Made by a program: the position numbers and the translations under genes. The notes beneath the pieces were generated by a model. That model did no database searches and was not told the DNA's origin. It was given only the letters and a program-made list of their open reading frames with translations. Shown in pieces: positions 1 through 10,553 of a stretch of DNA of 64,000 nucleotides. The stretch's first letter is position 1. Every line of letters starts with the position of its first letter. The DNA comes from Akebia trifoliata (lineage: Eukaryota > Streptophyta > Magnoliopsida > Ranunculales > Lardizabalaceae): the NCBI GenBank assembly GCA_017979445.1, contig CM030718.1, positions 29,569,021 to 29,633,020 of the forward strand. The letters are read 5' to 3'.

Positions 1-3000
1 GAATCTAAAACCCAAACCTAAACCAAGTCAAAACCGAAATTTGAATTCAAATTCAAATCTGAATCCAAGGTGAGCACATCCTCGCGGAGGCCCACTAAAC
101 CACATACGTATGGCAGCGATCCCCAGCATGGTTGCCCACATACGTATGGCGTCTATACGGAACATGGCTCTGCACTAAGCGGGCCTCAAGACGGCACACC
201 GCATCATGCCTCTTGAGCAAGTCCCCTGTCGGCTTGCTACGAGCAGGATACAGATCACTATTGGCAGAGTGCCACTCCACGGCTTGCCGAGAGCTATAGC
301 TCTAACGTCTTTACATTAAGAGGTGTAAGTGAATAACCACTCCATATTCTCTCTAGTCAATACCCAAACCCCCTCTTTTCTCTCAAATTTTTTTTTTCTG
401 TAAAAAGAGCATGGGTTCCAAGGAGACTGGGACCCAATTTTATAACGAAAAAATCTAGCCCTCTTAGGATTCTTCTCTTTAATGCATCACGTCTCTCTCT
501 CTCTCTAATTGCGCAAGTGTGAAGAGTTTTGCGGCATTTAATCAAACATAACAAGTTGAAGAGGTTTTAATTGTTTAAAACATGTTATTTTGGGTGGGTC
601 AATCTTACTAACTATCAAGACTAGACTAAACTTTACTGAGGGTCGTTGGGTTGATCTGTTACAATAAAAAACATGACCTAATATTACGTGTTATTGGTAG
701 TGAACGACAGAATTCCAACAACTCTTCAAAAACAAAAGATTTTGAGGTTTATCTATTTTGCACGGTTGTACCTCAATTAGAACAATCCGGTGGGTGTTGT
801 CTAGACACTCAAAACGAGCAGAATGATTAAATAAATAAATAAGAAGGAGAATTATTTTCCTTACTAACTTAGTAAAGACTGACTTATATGCCTTGTTAAG
901 GGTCATTCATGAACTCACCTTGTTAGCATCTTAAAAACATGATCTGAAGCTATAGGTCCTTTAAGGGAGAGTTTTGACAGAAAGAACTTTGAAAAGAATT
1001 AATTTTTACTGTTAAGTGTTTTTTTTATTTTAAGTTGTTGAGATCGGTAGCCATCGATTTTTAACAAGGTAAAAATAATAATAAAAAATTCTGTTTTATT
1101 TTCTCTTTTTCTTTTAGATCATGAAATCAAGAAGGATGTGACATTGGCTTACTAATTTTGATAATCTATGTGATGTGTCCCCAACGACCTTGAGTAAGAT
1201 TCCAGATAAAAGTAACCCTTAAAGTAAAGAAAGTTTTATTTTATTTTATTTATATCAAAGTTGTGGAGTCAAGTCGACATTGGTGGCATACAACTATTAC
1301 TTATTAAAAAACTGGAGTGCCAATCGTGGCTCAAACCATGAATAATTAATGGATAACCTACTTCGAGTCAACTGAATGATTGTGTAAAATCCAAAATTTT
1401 GAGATTCTTTTTCAGACGTAGAACCAGATTTTTGGGAATGATTTGGTGACGTTGTTTTTGAAGTGAAAAACTGAGGGATTGCTCTTGATTGCATAAAGAG
1501 TTAATTTGGGTGCTAAAGTTTTTTTTAACTTTAGCTTTCCTATTTCAATTATTGAGAGATCTCAAATTTGGGGTTGGTTTCATAAAATAAAAAAATATGG
1601 CTTGTTCGAAGGAGTTGACTAGTTTGAGGTTGGTAGAAACTCAACACTCCCTTAAGTTGACTCAATGATTGGGTGATTGTAAAATAATGAAAGGTTGGTT
1701 GGCGGGCCAACTCAACTTAATTTGGATTTATTAATTGTGAATGGTCAAGGTTCAAGTGAGTCAACTTGCCTCACCTCGCAAAATGTCCATAAATCTTCAA
1801 AAGCACACCATTAGATCGAGTCGAATTTAGTTAAATCATGGGTTAATCCATTGATTGGGCTAGAACTGAAGCCAATGCTGGAACATGAGCCCCAAAACCT
1901 TGAACCATAAGTTCTAAATATCGAAATCTAATCTATTATCTATTACACTACCAAGAGAAAATTGATAAAAATGGAGAGAAGAGAAAATAAATGAGTTTCT
2001 CTTCGCTCCACTTCTCTCAACCCAAACATAACCTTTAACACTTAACAATTTTCAGAAAATAGAAAAAAAGAAAAAAAAGTGAGGGTAGTATTTCGATTTA
2101 TCGTCTCTTTCCTCTCTAATGTGAATCTATCCTTGAATACACCTCAACTCTCATATAAGAGCATGATTTTCTCTGATCTCTCGGCTCTCAATCACAATAG
2201 CTTCCAGACTTCATCTTCTCTTTTGGTAATGACAACCACTGAAGTTTAGGGATTCTCTGCAATTTGATTTCTTGAACCAAAATCTAGGATTTCTTGATTT
2301 TATCAAAATTCATATTCGCACCAATCGCCTAGACAGAAAAGGTTTGTTTTCTGACCTAAATCCTTTTTTTTTCCATTTATTTTTAAAGAGATTTCCATCA
2401 AATTCATGTATTTCTTTTGATTTTGTTCTGAGTTGAAATACCAGATTGATGTTTAAAACCTTGGGCGACTTATGTTTTGGAGTTTGTTTTCTTCTTCATT
2501 GTGAGAAAATTCTGAAAAGGAATGCTGTTTTGAGGTTTTGAAATGGAATTTGAAAATTCTGACGATGGAGAGGCCTTCATCAAGAATTCTTAGGTTGCTT
2601 GCATCCGTAACAAAAAGAAAATTAAAAAAAAAAAAACCAAAATTGAGAAAAAAAAAACTAGCAAAAAAATTGGTTTGCGTTGCCCTGTTTTATTTGATCT
2701 TTTGAAAATAAAAGCTAACAGAAGTCAATCCTCCATTCTTCTGGAATCATTTAAGTGTTCGTTTGATTTTTGAAATTTTGGGCTTCGTTTGGATGATTTC
2801 AAGTGTTGGGCTGTGTGTGTGTGTGTGTAAAGAAATCCATCCACATTTGAATCAACAGGAGCACTTTCTGAAAAATAAGTAATCACTCTCTCTCAGATTT
2901 TTTGGAGTTCTATAAAGTTTGTTGTGATTTTTGGATGTAATTTCATTTGAACTTCTTCATTTTATGTCGTTGAATTATGAGTTTTTCTTGTTTTTTGATT

Positions 3001-3156
3001 TTGATGATCTAAGCTTTATGATTAAAAAACTCTTAACCATTTGACCAATAATTCACATTGGATCATTAACAAAACACACACAACAGAACCCAGCTTAGTA
3101 GAAAGGGAACTATTTTGTCTGTATGAGCACAATTGGGGTGGGCGAGTGAACGCTGG
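1..3156. other. Gene-free stretch with a GC-rich island
   Basis: No reading frame here resembles a known protein. Bases about 70-300 are clearly more GC-rich than the rest and contain a 14-base motif twice (101-114 and 137-150) built round the palindrome TACGTA. This could be a fragment of a transposon or LTR, but I cannot assign it. From about 2150 to 2340 the plus strand has a CT-rich, 5'-UTR-like run followed by a possible splice donor (AAAAGGTTTG near 2340), but no coding exon follows that I can recognise. The rest looks like unique or decayed AT-rich sequence with scattered homopolymer runs. Confidence 0.5.
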
Positions 3157-3301
3157 TTTTACATAATGGAAAATAAAATTATTTTCTTGTTGTTCTTATG
3201 ACTCTGATGGCTGTTTTAAAGCATTGTTTTTTACATAATGGAAAATAAAATTATTTTCTTCTTGTTCTTATGACTCTGATGGCTGTTTTAAAGCATTGTT
3301 C
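3157..3301. repeat. Tandem duplication, period 72 bp
   Basis: Two adjacent copies of a 72-bp unit (about 3157-3228 and 3229-3300), each beginning TTTTACATAATGG and ending GCATTGTT, with only one or two differences (TTGTTGTTC versus TTCTTGTTC). The near identity suggests a recent local duplication. No coding content. Confidence 0.85.
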
Positions 3302-3458
3302 ATTTTTGGTTCCGAAAATTTAAATAAAAAACCTACAAAAACAAGTAAATGTCTCAATAAAATTTCCCCATTCTTATCAGTGTTGTTGATAATAATTTAT
3401 GCAAAATAGGGAAACATGATGAAGTTCATCATCACATATTCCAGTAACAAGTGTTATT

Positions 3459-3540
3459 TTCATGGGTAAGCTGGAGTTGAACACACCACCTCGAAGTTGT
3501 TTTGCAATGTGTCAAACCAACTGAGCTATGGGTCTAAGAC
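3459..3540 (-). mobile_element. Ultra-short tRNA-like retroposon, copy 1
   Basis: Read on the minus strand, this 82-bp block has an A-box-like TAGCTCAGTTGG and a B-box-like GTGTTCAACTCC, spaced as in a tRNA gene, and begins GGGTCTTAGACCC. It is flanked by an 18-bp direct repeat with two mismatches (3441-3458 and 3541-3558, CCAGTAACAAGTGTTATT on the left), the mark of retroposition. A homologous copy with its own duplication lies at 40710-40797. It could be a very short SINE or a retroposed tRNA pseudogene. There is no clean 3' A-tail, and the clover-leaf does not fold as a normal tRNA by eye, so it is not called as a functional tRNA. Confidence 0.7.
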
Positions 3541-3657
3541 CCAGTAGTAAGTGTTATTAGAAACATATTTAAAAAAAATTGAATATGTAAAAGTAAAGAT
3601 CGTTGTTATGTTGACAGTTGACTTACAGAAAACAAAACAAAGGAATATATATGTATA

Positions 3658-4024
3658 GGGTCCCTATCCGTGGCCAACAGTTTGGCAAACATTTTGGCAA
3701 ACACTTTTTCAAAACATGGGTTAGAGGTCTTGGAATGGGCTGATTTTTGGTGAGGATGATCTCTACGGTGAGGAGATCATCCTCACCAAAAATCAGCTCA
3801 TTCCAAAACTTCTAGCCCCATTTTACAAGTTGAAAAATCGTGAACTGTCCATTTTTTGTAAACCATTTTTGATGAGGTTAGAAGTTTTGGAATGGGCTGA
3901 TTTTTGGTGATGATGATCTCCTCACCATAGAGATCATCCTCACCAAAAATCAGCCCATTCCAAGACCTCTAACCCATGTTTTGAAAAATGTGTTTGCCAA
4001 AATGTTTGCCAAACTGTTGGCCAT
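3658..4024. mobile_element. Fold-back element in TA repeat, copy 1
   Basis: Long inverted repeat. The left arm from 3673 (GGCCAACAGTTTGGCAAAC) is repeated in reverse complement at the right end (GTTTGCCAAACTGTTGGCC, ending 4022). Inside each arm sits a second hairpin whose strands are GGCTGATTTTTGGTGAGGAT and its complement, so the element folds as two hairpins within a larger one. A decayed TA run lies on the left (3644-3657) and a pure (AT)n on the right (4027-4071). The left edge starts GGGTC, like copy 2 at 19113; the right terminal bases appear lost. There is no transposase frame. Related copies lie at 19113-19521 and 55792-55916. Confidence 0.75.

Positions 4025-4026
<2 letters not shown>

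Positions 4027-4071
<45 letters not shown>
4027..4071. repeat. (AT)n microsatellite
   Basis: About 22 uninterrupted AT dinucleotides directly abutting the right end of the fold-back element at 3658-4024. Confidence 0.97.
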
Positions 4072-4073
<2 letters not shown>

Positions 4074-4604
4074 TATATTGAAATCATGCCAAATGGTTGG
4101 CAGATGAAAGGCATAAACTTCTGATGTGAAAAAATCATAGCTCTAATGGCACTACAACTTTTACTTAGTCTCATCCACAGATTTTCGAGAGATTTGTTGG
4201 GCAAACCTATCTGTTGCAACTTTATTACAAAAACTCCCTTACTTTATCAAGTTTGTTACCCAACAAACCTTACTTCATGAATCAGGCTCGGATGACTAAC
4301 TCAAATCAAAAGAAAAGTTTTCAAAAAATAAAAATAAAAATCATTTTTGAGCTTGATCGAAGGTATTGAAAATAGATGGCTACCGAATTCCAAATTTAGA
4401 ACTAAAATTCAACACTCAAAGGTTTGCTGGTTAACAAACTTGATAAAGTAAGGTTTGGTGTTCTTTTGTGTTTGATTAATTTATTTAACTGCTCTCTTTA
4501 GTGCTCTTGATTCACATAATTGAAAGGAATGTCAGATCAGCCAAACAATTTTTATGTGATTAAAAAATAAATGACGATAAAGTAAGTGAAGTGAACCTTG
4601 TTAC

Positions 4605-5240
4605 CTTTGCATAGCCAGGGGAAAGTACAACACAAGCCCGATCACAGTCTCGTACACACTCCACCAAAAAGCCCATTTTCTAGAACAGAAAAAGACAGAA
4701 GCAGATGAAGACAGAGGATAATAATTTGTTCACAATTTCAAATGTTAGTAACGAAAATGATAATCAGTAACAATTTATTGGCTTGCATGTTTAGATCAAA
4801 CTTGTTCTACAAGTGCATACAAAAATGTAAGCTTCTCTTTTTTCCTAACCTATATTCAAACCTATGGAGACCAATGATGGCATCAACCAGGTTTTCTACA
4901 GCAAAAGTTGAAGGCTCTGACATGGAAAAAAGGAAGACCAAAATAAAAATAAACAAGGACTAAAAAAGATTTATAGACAAATGTGCCTCTACTCTAGATA
5001 GAGCTGAATGGAAAATGTGATTCATGCTGCCAACCCAACAAATTTAGGATAAGGCATAAAAAATGAGTCAAATGACGATGATGAAAGTTAAATTTTAGCC
5101 AAGCAAAGTCAGATATACAAGACAGTAAGAATCAAACTCACATGCAATGAACAAGCTCAGTTGACATACAGCGCTGCAACCAAGTTCTTGTCTGCATCAT
5201 CGTCATCATTGATGGGAGCAAAACACAATGCCTGTTCATT
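4605..5240 (-). other. Possible decayed exons of an unknown gene
   Basis: Three minus-strand segments look like short exons by splice signals only. Segment 5240-5169 lies between an AG and GTATGT. Segment 4916-4862 follows CATGTCAG and ends before GTTTG. Segment 4679-4605 follows a good pyrimidine tract ending TTCTAG and ends before GTAACA. In one phase the last two join to read a hydrophobic stretch (AFWWSVYETVIGLVLYFPL), but the first does not join the second without a stop. I recognise no protein family. This may be a relic, or chance. Confidence 0.18.
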
Positions 5241-7135
5241 GCAAATAATAATGCATAGCGAGCCAAAGCACTTCCATAACAGAAATGACAGAATAACTAC
5301 ATCTTGGTAGATCAATGGTATTAAGCAAGGGAAAAAAAGCAAGAAGAAAAAAAAAAGGGAAGAAAGATTATACATTTCTAAGATATGTGCACCAATAAAG
5401 CGTTTGCAAATTAAGCAATTGAGTAACACTTAGGCCTGTAACTTGGTTTCCCTCCATTTGTTTGCACGTCACCCCAAGACATTAGTTATGACAATCCATG
5501 AGAAAATGCGGGACAGAATGTCCAAAATTATTTTGTAAATGGCGATCATCTTAGACATAAAGCCTTAAAACGTTGGTTATTCTCAAACAAAGCACAAAAC
5601 AACCTCCTCTTCCCTCATCTGGCCTATTTCAAAGATCTCCAACCTTCAAGGTACTCTCTCCCTCCTATCCTCTCCCACCATCAGGTATAAATCAGGGGTC
5701 CAACTGAGTTGGTCTAAGTTGGTAGACAATTGTTTAATTACTTCGACAATTATTGTTTGATTATTGTGAACTACATTTTGCTGCCCCAAACTGAAATCAT
5801 GCTTGCTCGTTGAGCTTTGTATAAGAGGGTTGCAACAAGTGAAAGAGCAAATTGGAGAGGAGACGAATGAGTTCCCAATCACAACTGGTTTATAGTAGGG
5901 ACTGGTTTTAAATTCGAATTTATTTTCTCTAGTTATAGATGAAGTAACTGCTCATACAATAGCGTGTACTTGAGTGTATGTTATTTGCCAATGTTGAACT
6001 GACCACTATTTTTTTTATCTCGGTACATTATATATAAGGATGGAGGGATAGAGGAAGATGTTGCCCATAGAATCAGAACCGGATAATTAAAATGGAGGTA
6101 CTTCTGGAGCACTATGTGCTTAACAGATACAAATCTAACTAAAAGAAAAAAAAGAAAAAGAAAATCTAAGAAGGCAATAAGACCAACCATGCTTCATGGA
6201 GCTGAATATAGGGTGGTCGAGAAGCATAAAGTTATATGAAAATATTGAAATGGACGAGCGACAAGACTAGGAAAGATAAAATTAGTAATGAACACACTCA
6301 ATAAAATGTAGGAGTAACTCCAATAAGGATAGAATAAAAGAAAGTCAATTGAAATATTGAAAGTGGGGGTGTACACACTCTCAACAACAAAAGGTGTGGT
6401 TCTAGATAAAGTGGAATGGAGGAACAAGATTCATTTAGCCAATCACACATCCTTGGGATGAAAACGACAATAACAATGATCATTGAGTTTTTTATGCCAA
6501 ATATTTAATAGTAGACAAGAAGTCCACATTTTTTATGGGAAAAGTGATTTCATTTAAAGAAGAAATCTACCAACAAAAAAAATCAATTTAAAAAGAAGTG
6601 CATACAAGTAATACGCTCGAATGGAGGTCAAGGAGACCTACCAAATAACATAGTAATCCATGCACAACGCCAACTAATAAAGAACCCCAAAGATTCTAAA
6701 ACATGAACAAAATAGCAACACACAGAGTTTCACAATATCAAAGAATCCCAATAATAGTACCCCTTTAAACTCCTCTTGGAGCTTGTCATTAAAAGAGAAT
6801 GGCTTTGATCTCCATAACCTCAACTTCCTTCTCCTCGAGTGCTTAGAATTCCACCTTTTGATTCAGCTATTCATTTAAGCAGTTGTTTTGTGGCTACCTC
6901 TTCAAAATGAATAAAGGGTTTGAGTGTATTATGTAATTACAAATGGGTAGGGCATGCCTTACCTAATCTTTTAGTAGACATTGTGTTGATCCCCAATGAT
7001 TTATTAGATAAAGGTTATGATGATAATGGGGCACAATGATAATCATGATCGTATACCTCTTTCTTGAATTTGGAGAATCAATGTCATATGTAGGTGTGAT
7101 GAATATTGGTCATGTCTGATCTACTTTTTTTTTGT
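5241..7135. other. Gene-free stretch, nothing recognised
   Basis: AT-rich sequence with no supported gene, no inverted-repeat element that I can bound, and no strong repeats. The short open frames here have low-complexity, non-protein-like translations. Confidence 0.5.
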
Positions 7136-7145
7136 GCCTTTAGGT

Positions 7146-7310
7146 ATGGTCTAAAATATCGTATTGATTGACTGTTTCGGTTAATGAAAAAATCGATATG
7201 GTACAGCCAATGCATTTCCGAAACATTCAATGTTTCAGGGTCAATGTTTCGTATCGGTCTTGGCCAATATTGATACGTATCGACCGATACATTCCGATAT
7301 TTAAAACCAT
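7146..7310. mobile_element. Small MITE with 10-bp target duplication
   Basis: A 165-bp element whose ends form an imperfect terminal inverted repeat: ATGGTCTAAAATATCG on the left and, reading inwards from the right, ATGGTTTTAAATATCG. It is flanked by a direct repeat of 10 bp with one mismatch (GCCTTTAGGT at 7136-7145, GCCTTCAGGT at 7311-7320). Duplications of 9-10 bp are typical of Mutator-like elements, so a MULE-derived MITE is likely. There is no coding capacity. The reading frame crossing it is incidental. Confidence 0.75.
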
Positions 7311-7320
7311 GCCTTCAGGT

Positions 7321-8935
7321 CATTGTGCTCTAACCTTCAGTTGTACCACAAAGTTTACTTCCTATGCTACAATAGAAATCAAATATTTGATATTTAATCA
7401 AATGAACAATTCTTTGTTTGAGCACACAAACAGAGAGTCAAAGAAAGACCATTTGAATAAAATGAAACATTCACTATTAGGAGCATTTGAAGCAAAGCCT
7501 AATTTATATTTCTATTGGGCATGTACGACCTATGGAACCAGTCACTCAATTGTAGAAGTTTCTTACATTAACTCTCAGGTGGGCCTGTGATTTAATTTGG
7601 TGGGACCAATCAAAAAAAAAATTAATAATTTGGTGGGACCCACGAGATAATAACAAAATGCTTAGATTGATAAATAAAGAAAAGGAGATTTATTGGACCA
7701 ACCAAGCACCATACATCTATGTTTTAAAACAAATCAACTTGACTCAAACTCGGTCAAGTCAACGCAATTCAGTTGAATTTTGATTTGACTCGAGCCAAAT
7801 ACTTGTTTGAACAATTCGAGTCAACAAGTAAAATGCACCAAAAGTTGGACTAGACAAATACATATACTCTCTCGAGTCAACTCGCAAGCCATCGAGTTGA
7901 TTCAACAGGTTGGACATTTGGCTAGAGTTAAGTTCTAAAGCTACTGTGCATGTTTGCACAGTCCGCATTCGTTGATGGCGACCCAAGCAGGGCCTTCGTT
8001 GAAACCCAAACACTGATCATAAATACTGGAGACACACAAACTAAAGGAAAACTATAGTGAAGAGGATTGGGACCCATGAGTAGAAACTCAATGCTTTAGC
8101 ATAATCTCCAGTTGAAATCAAATTAAAACAATTCAGTATATAATAAAAGGGAATTTTTTGCCAATTTCAAATTTCCCAGCAAGAACTACTACGAATCAAA
8201 TTTACAGATTTACAAATCTCTCTCTCCATTTGAATGCTAGAGAAACTAAGGATGAGTACCGATTCCTTCTTTTGATCTCTAATGTTAGATGAGGTCAACA
8301 CCGCGTTCTCATCAATAAATCCAGAAAAAAAAAAAAAAATCTAGAAACTGAAACATAGTAATCGATCAAGCCCCTCTCTCAATAGTAGTGATTGCTAAAT
8401 TTGGCATCAAATTAGAATTCTGAGATGCATAAACCCTACATTTCCTATGAAGTATGCGTTTCGCTGAACTCTAAACACTTTTAACCTAATTGGCCCAAAT
8501 TCAACTCGATCAAACTCTCTTTGAATAACAATAACAAGGGAATATCGCATCAAAACCAAAATTAAAGTTGCATAAACCCTAAAATACCCATGAAGCATAA
8601 AATTTAATGAAACAAACTGTTAAAACCCTAATTTAATGAAATTGTGGTAGCATAAACATTTATTCCATTTTCAATCAACAAGGAGAAACGAAATTCTAGG
8701 TTTGGCGAATCCAATTCAACGAGAAAACTTACAGATCGAAGCTCGATACGACCAGCATCACAACAAATGACTGGACTTCCACTATCTGCGCTCAATCTGG
8801 ATCAAATCCATTTCTACATCTCTAAAAGAATTCGAATCCTCTGTAGAAATTTGTCTCCTTTTTAACTCCAATTTCTGTCTCTATGTCGAAATAGGGTATT
8901 CGGCTGTACTCGCAGACTTACATACTGGTTAAATA
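7321..8935. other. Gene-free stretch with decayed repeat sequence
   Basis: Bases 7720-7930 carry a run of GACTCGAG/GAGTCAAC-type words that resembles the inside of an old MITE, but I cannot define its ends. On the minus strand, about 8890-8732 looks like a non-coding first exon ending in a good donor (GATCTGTAAGTT), but no downstream coding exon was found. Nothing else is supported. Confidence 0.4.
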
Positions 8936-8937
8936 AA

Positions 8938-9518
8938 AATTCTATTGCCACACCAACTTTCTGTTAGAACGCATATCATGTATGCTAATTCTTGAAATGT
9001 TTCCGAAAACGTATACAACTTATGGAAAAATCCCGGTTTGTGTAGAGTATTCATTTTAATTCCCAAAACATATTTTTTTCGGTGAATTCGTAACATTTAA
9101 TCAACGAATTCACTGATAAATTATCAGCAAGACCGTTACAATGAGTTTGTAGGGACTTTATCAATGAATTGATAGATTATAAAAATGACAAATTCACTAA
9201 AAAAACATGTTTTGAGAATTAAAATAAGAATTTTTTCATATTCATCGTACGAAATGGTAACTCGCCCTCATTCTTTGACATTTAATATGAATAGGTGATT
9301 TTGTGCCCTGATGAAATTCCGAAATCAATACTCACTGATAATTTATCAATCAATTCGTTGATTATAAAAGTGATGAGTTTCATTGGAAAATCAAGTTTTG
9401 AGAATTAAAATGAATAGGGTACCAGAACAAACATTTTGTCATAAGTTGAGCACGTTTTGGGAAATATCTCAACATGACTTGGTATGCTCTTAGAAAAAGT
9501 TTGTGTGGCAATAGACTT
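8938..9518. mobile_element. Fold-back MITE, TTGCCACACCAAC family, copy A
   Basis: The left end TCTATTGCCACACCAACTTT (8941) is matched in reverse complement at the right end (about 9498-9516). The inverted similarity continues inward for roughly 150 bp, including paired TTTTAATTCCCAAAAC and GAGAATTAAAATGAATAGGG blocks. It is about 580 bp with no coding frame. The same terminal motif bounds the copies at 15551-18050, 19771-19890 and 21795-22783. I could not fix the target-site duplication. Confidence 0.7.
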
Positions 9519-9734
9519 TATGGTTAATTTCTTCCCTAAAAGATCGGATGAGCCTCTTGTCTATCTTGTTTCTTCTTTTATATCAAATATCAATATTGAT
9601 TCAAAGTCCACTTCGATAACAAAACAGATTTGATTCGGTTTGAATCAAATCTGATTGGTATCAAAACTACTTAAGAACAATATAGGTATATAATTTACAA
9701 TTTTACATACTCCCTATTAGATTGGGACATTGTT

Positions 9735-9852
9735 ATTACCAACTGATCTCCCACCAAATCAGCAACCAAATCAGTCAAGTATTACCAACTGATCTCCCAC
9801 CAAATCAGCAACTAAATCAGTCACTGATCTCCCAATCAAATCAGTCAACGAT
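9735..9852. repeat. Tandem repeat, 46-bp unit, about 2.5 copies
   Basis: The unit begins ATTACCAACTGATCTCCC and repeats at 9735 and 9781, followed by a degenerate partial copy from about 9822. The open frame running through it is Q/S/N-rich and is explained by the repeat. Confidence 0.8.
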
Positions 9853-10248
9853 TTCCCAAAATCTCTCTTTCCTTATTTTTCTCTTTATTGTTACAATGAG
9901 TTGTACATTCCTTATTGCTGGATTTTTCCCTTTTCTGTTTAGATTGTAACAAGCCTTTATAAATATCATTGAACATATCTCTTCTTTCATTAAGGAAGAG
10001 AACATTAGATTCTTTCAGTCTCTTAATTTAATAATTGTTGATCTAGAACCGATCCTTTATGTTTTAAGATCGGATTCGTGTACTTATAGAATTCAAATCT
10101 TCGATCCATATACAAAGGTATCATATCAGAATAGAATGGATCGGGTTTCGATTTTGTTCCAAACCATTGACAACGCTTTGCACGCCCTCTATACTTCCAC
10201 ATGAAATAATTGATCATCAGCCCATGCTAAACGCAATCCAATTCTTAG

Positions 10249-10544
10249 GGGAGTAGATCCTCTATAGCATGTTTCCTCTACAACTCTCTGTAGCTCCAAC
10301 CAATGATTGGGTGTATGCCACATCATCAAGTAGTTTTCATCCAATCGTTAAGTTTAAGAGGTCAGTGACCATCCAATTTCAAACACTATGTTAGAATCCT
10401 AAAAATATTTTTTTAATATTTAAAAAAAAAAATGATCTAAACCATGAATCCAAGAGATCTATGGTGTTATTTTTATTCAATCTAATATTTTATGGACCGT
10501 AGAACAAGAGTTACCAGGGAACGCACCACAGAGGATCTACTCCC
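10249..10544. mobile_element. MITE with 9-bp target duplication
   Basis: A 296-bp element bounded by a 15-bp perfect terminal inverted repeat (GGGAGTAGATCCTCT and its complement AGAGGATCTACTCCC). The flanking direct repeats AATTCTTAG (10240-10248) and AATTATTAG (10545-10553) match at 8 of 9 positions, which fits Mutator-like insertion. It is non-coding. Confidence 0.8.
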
Positions 10545-10553
10545 AATTATTAG

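Noticed and set aside
3459..3540. Functional tRNA gene on the minus strand
   Set aside because: The A- and B-box likeness is real, but the arms do not pair as a normal tRNA by eye, and the target-site duplication shows a retroposon.
3950..4219. 89-codon minus-strand frame with poly-Tyr-Ile
   Set aside because: It runs through the (AT)n tract and the fold-back element, so it is a repeat artefact.
7168..7590. 140-codon plus-strand frame
   Set aside because: It starts inside the MITE at 7146-7310, has no recognisable domain and does not look like coding sequence.
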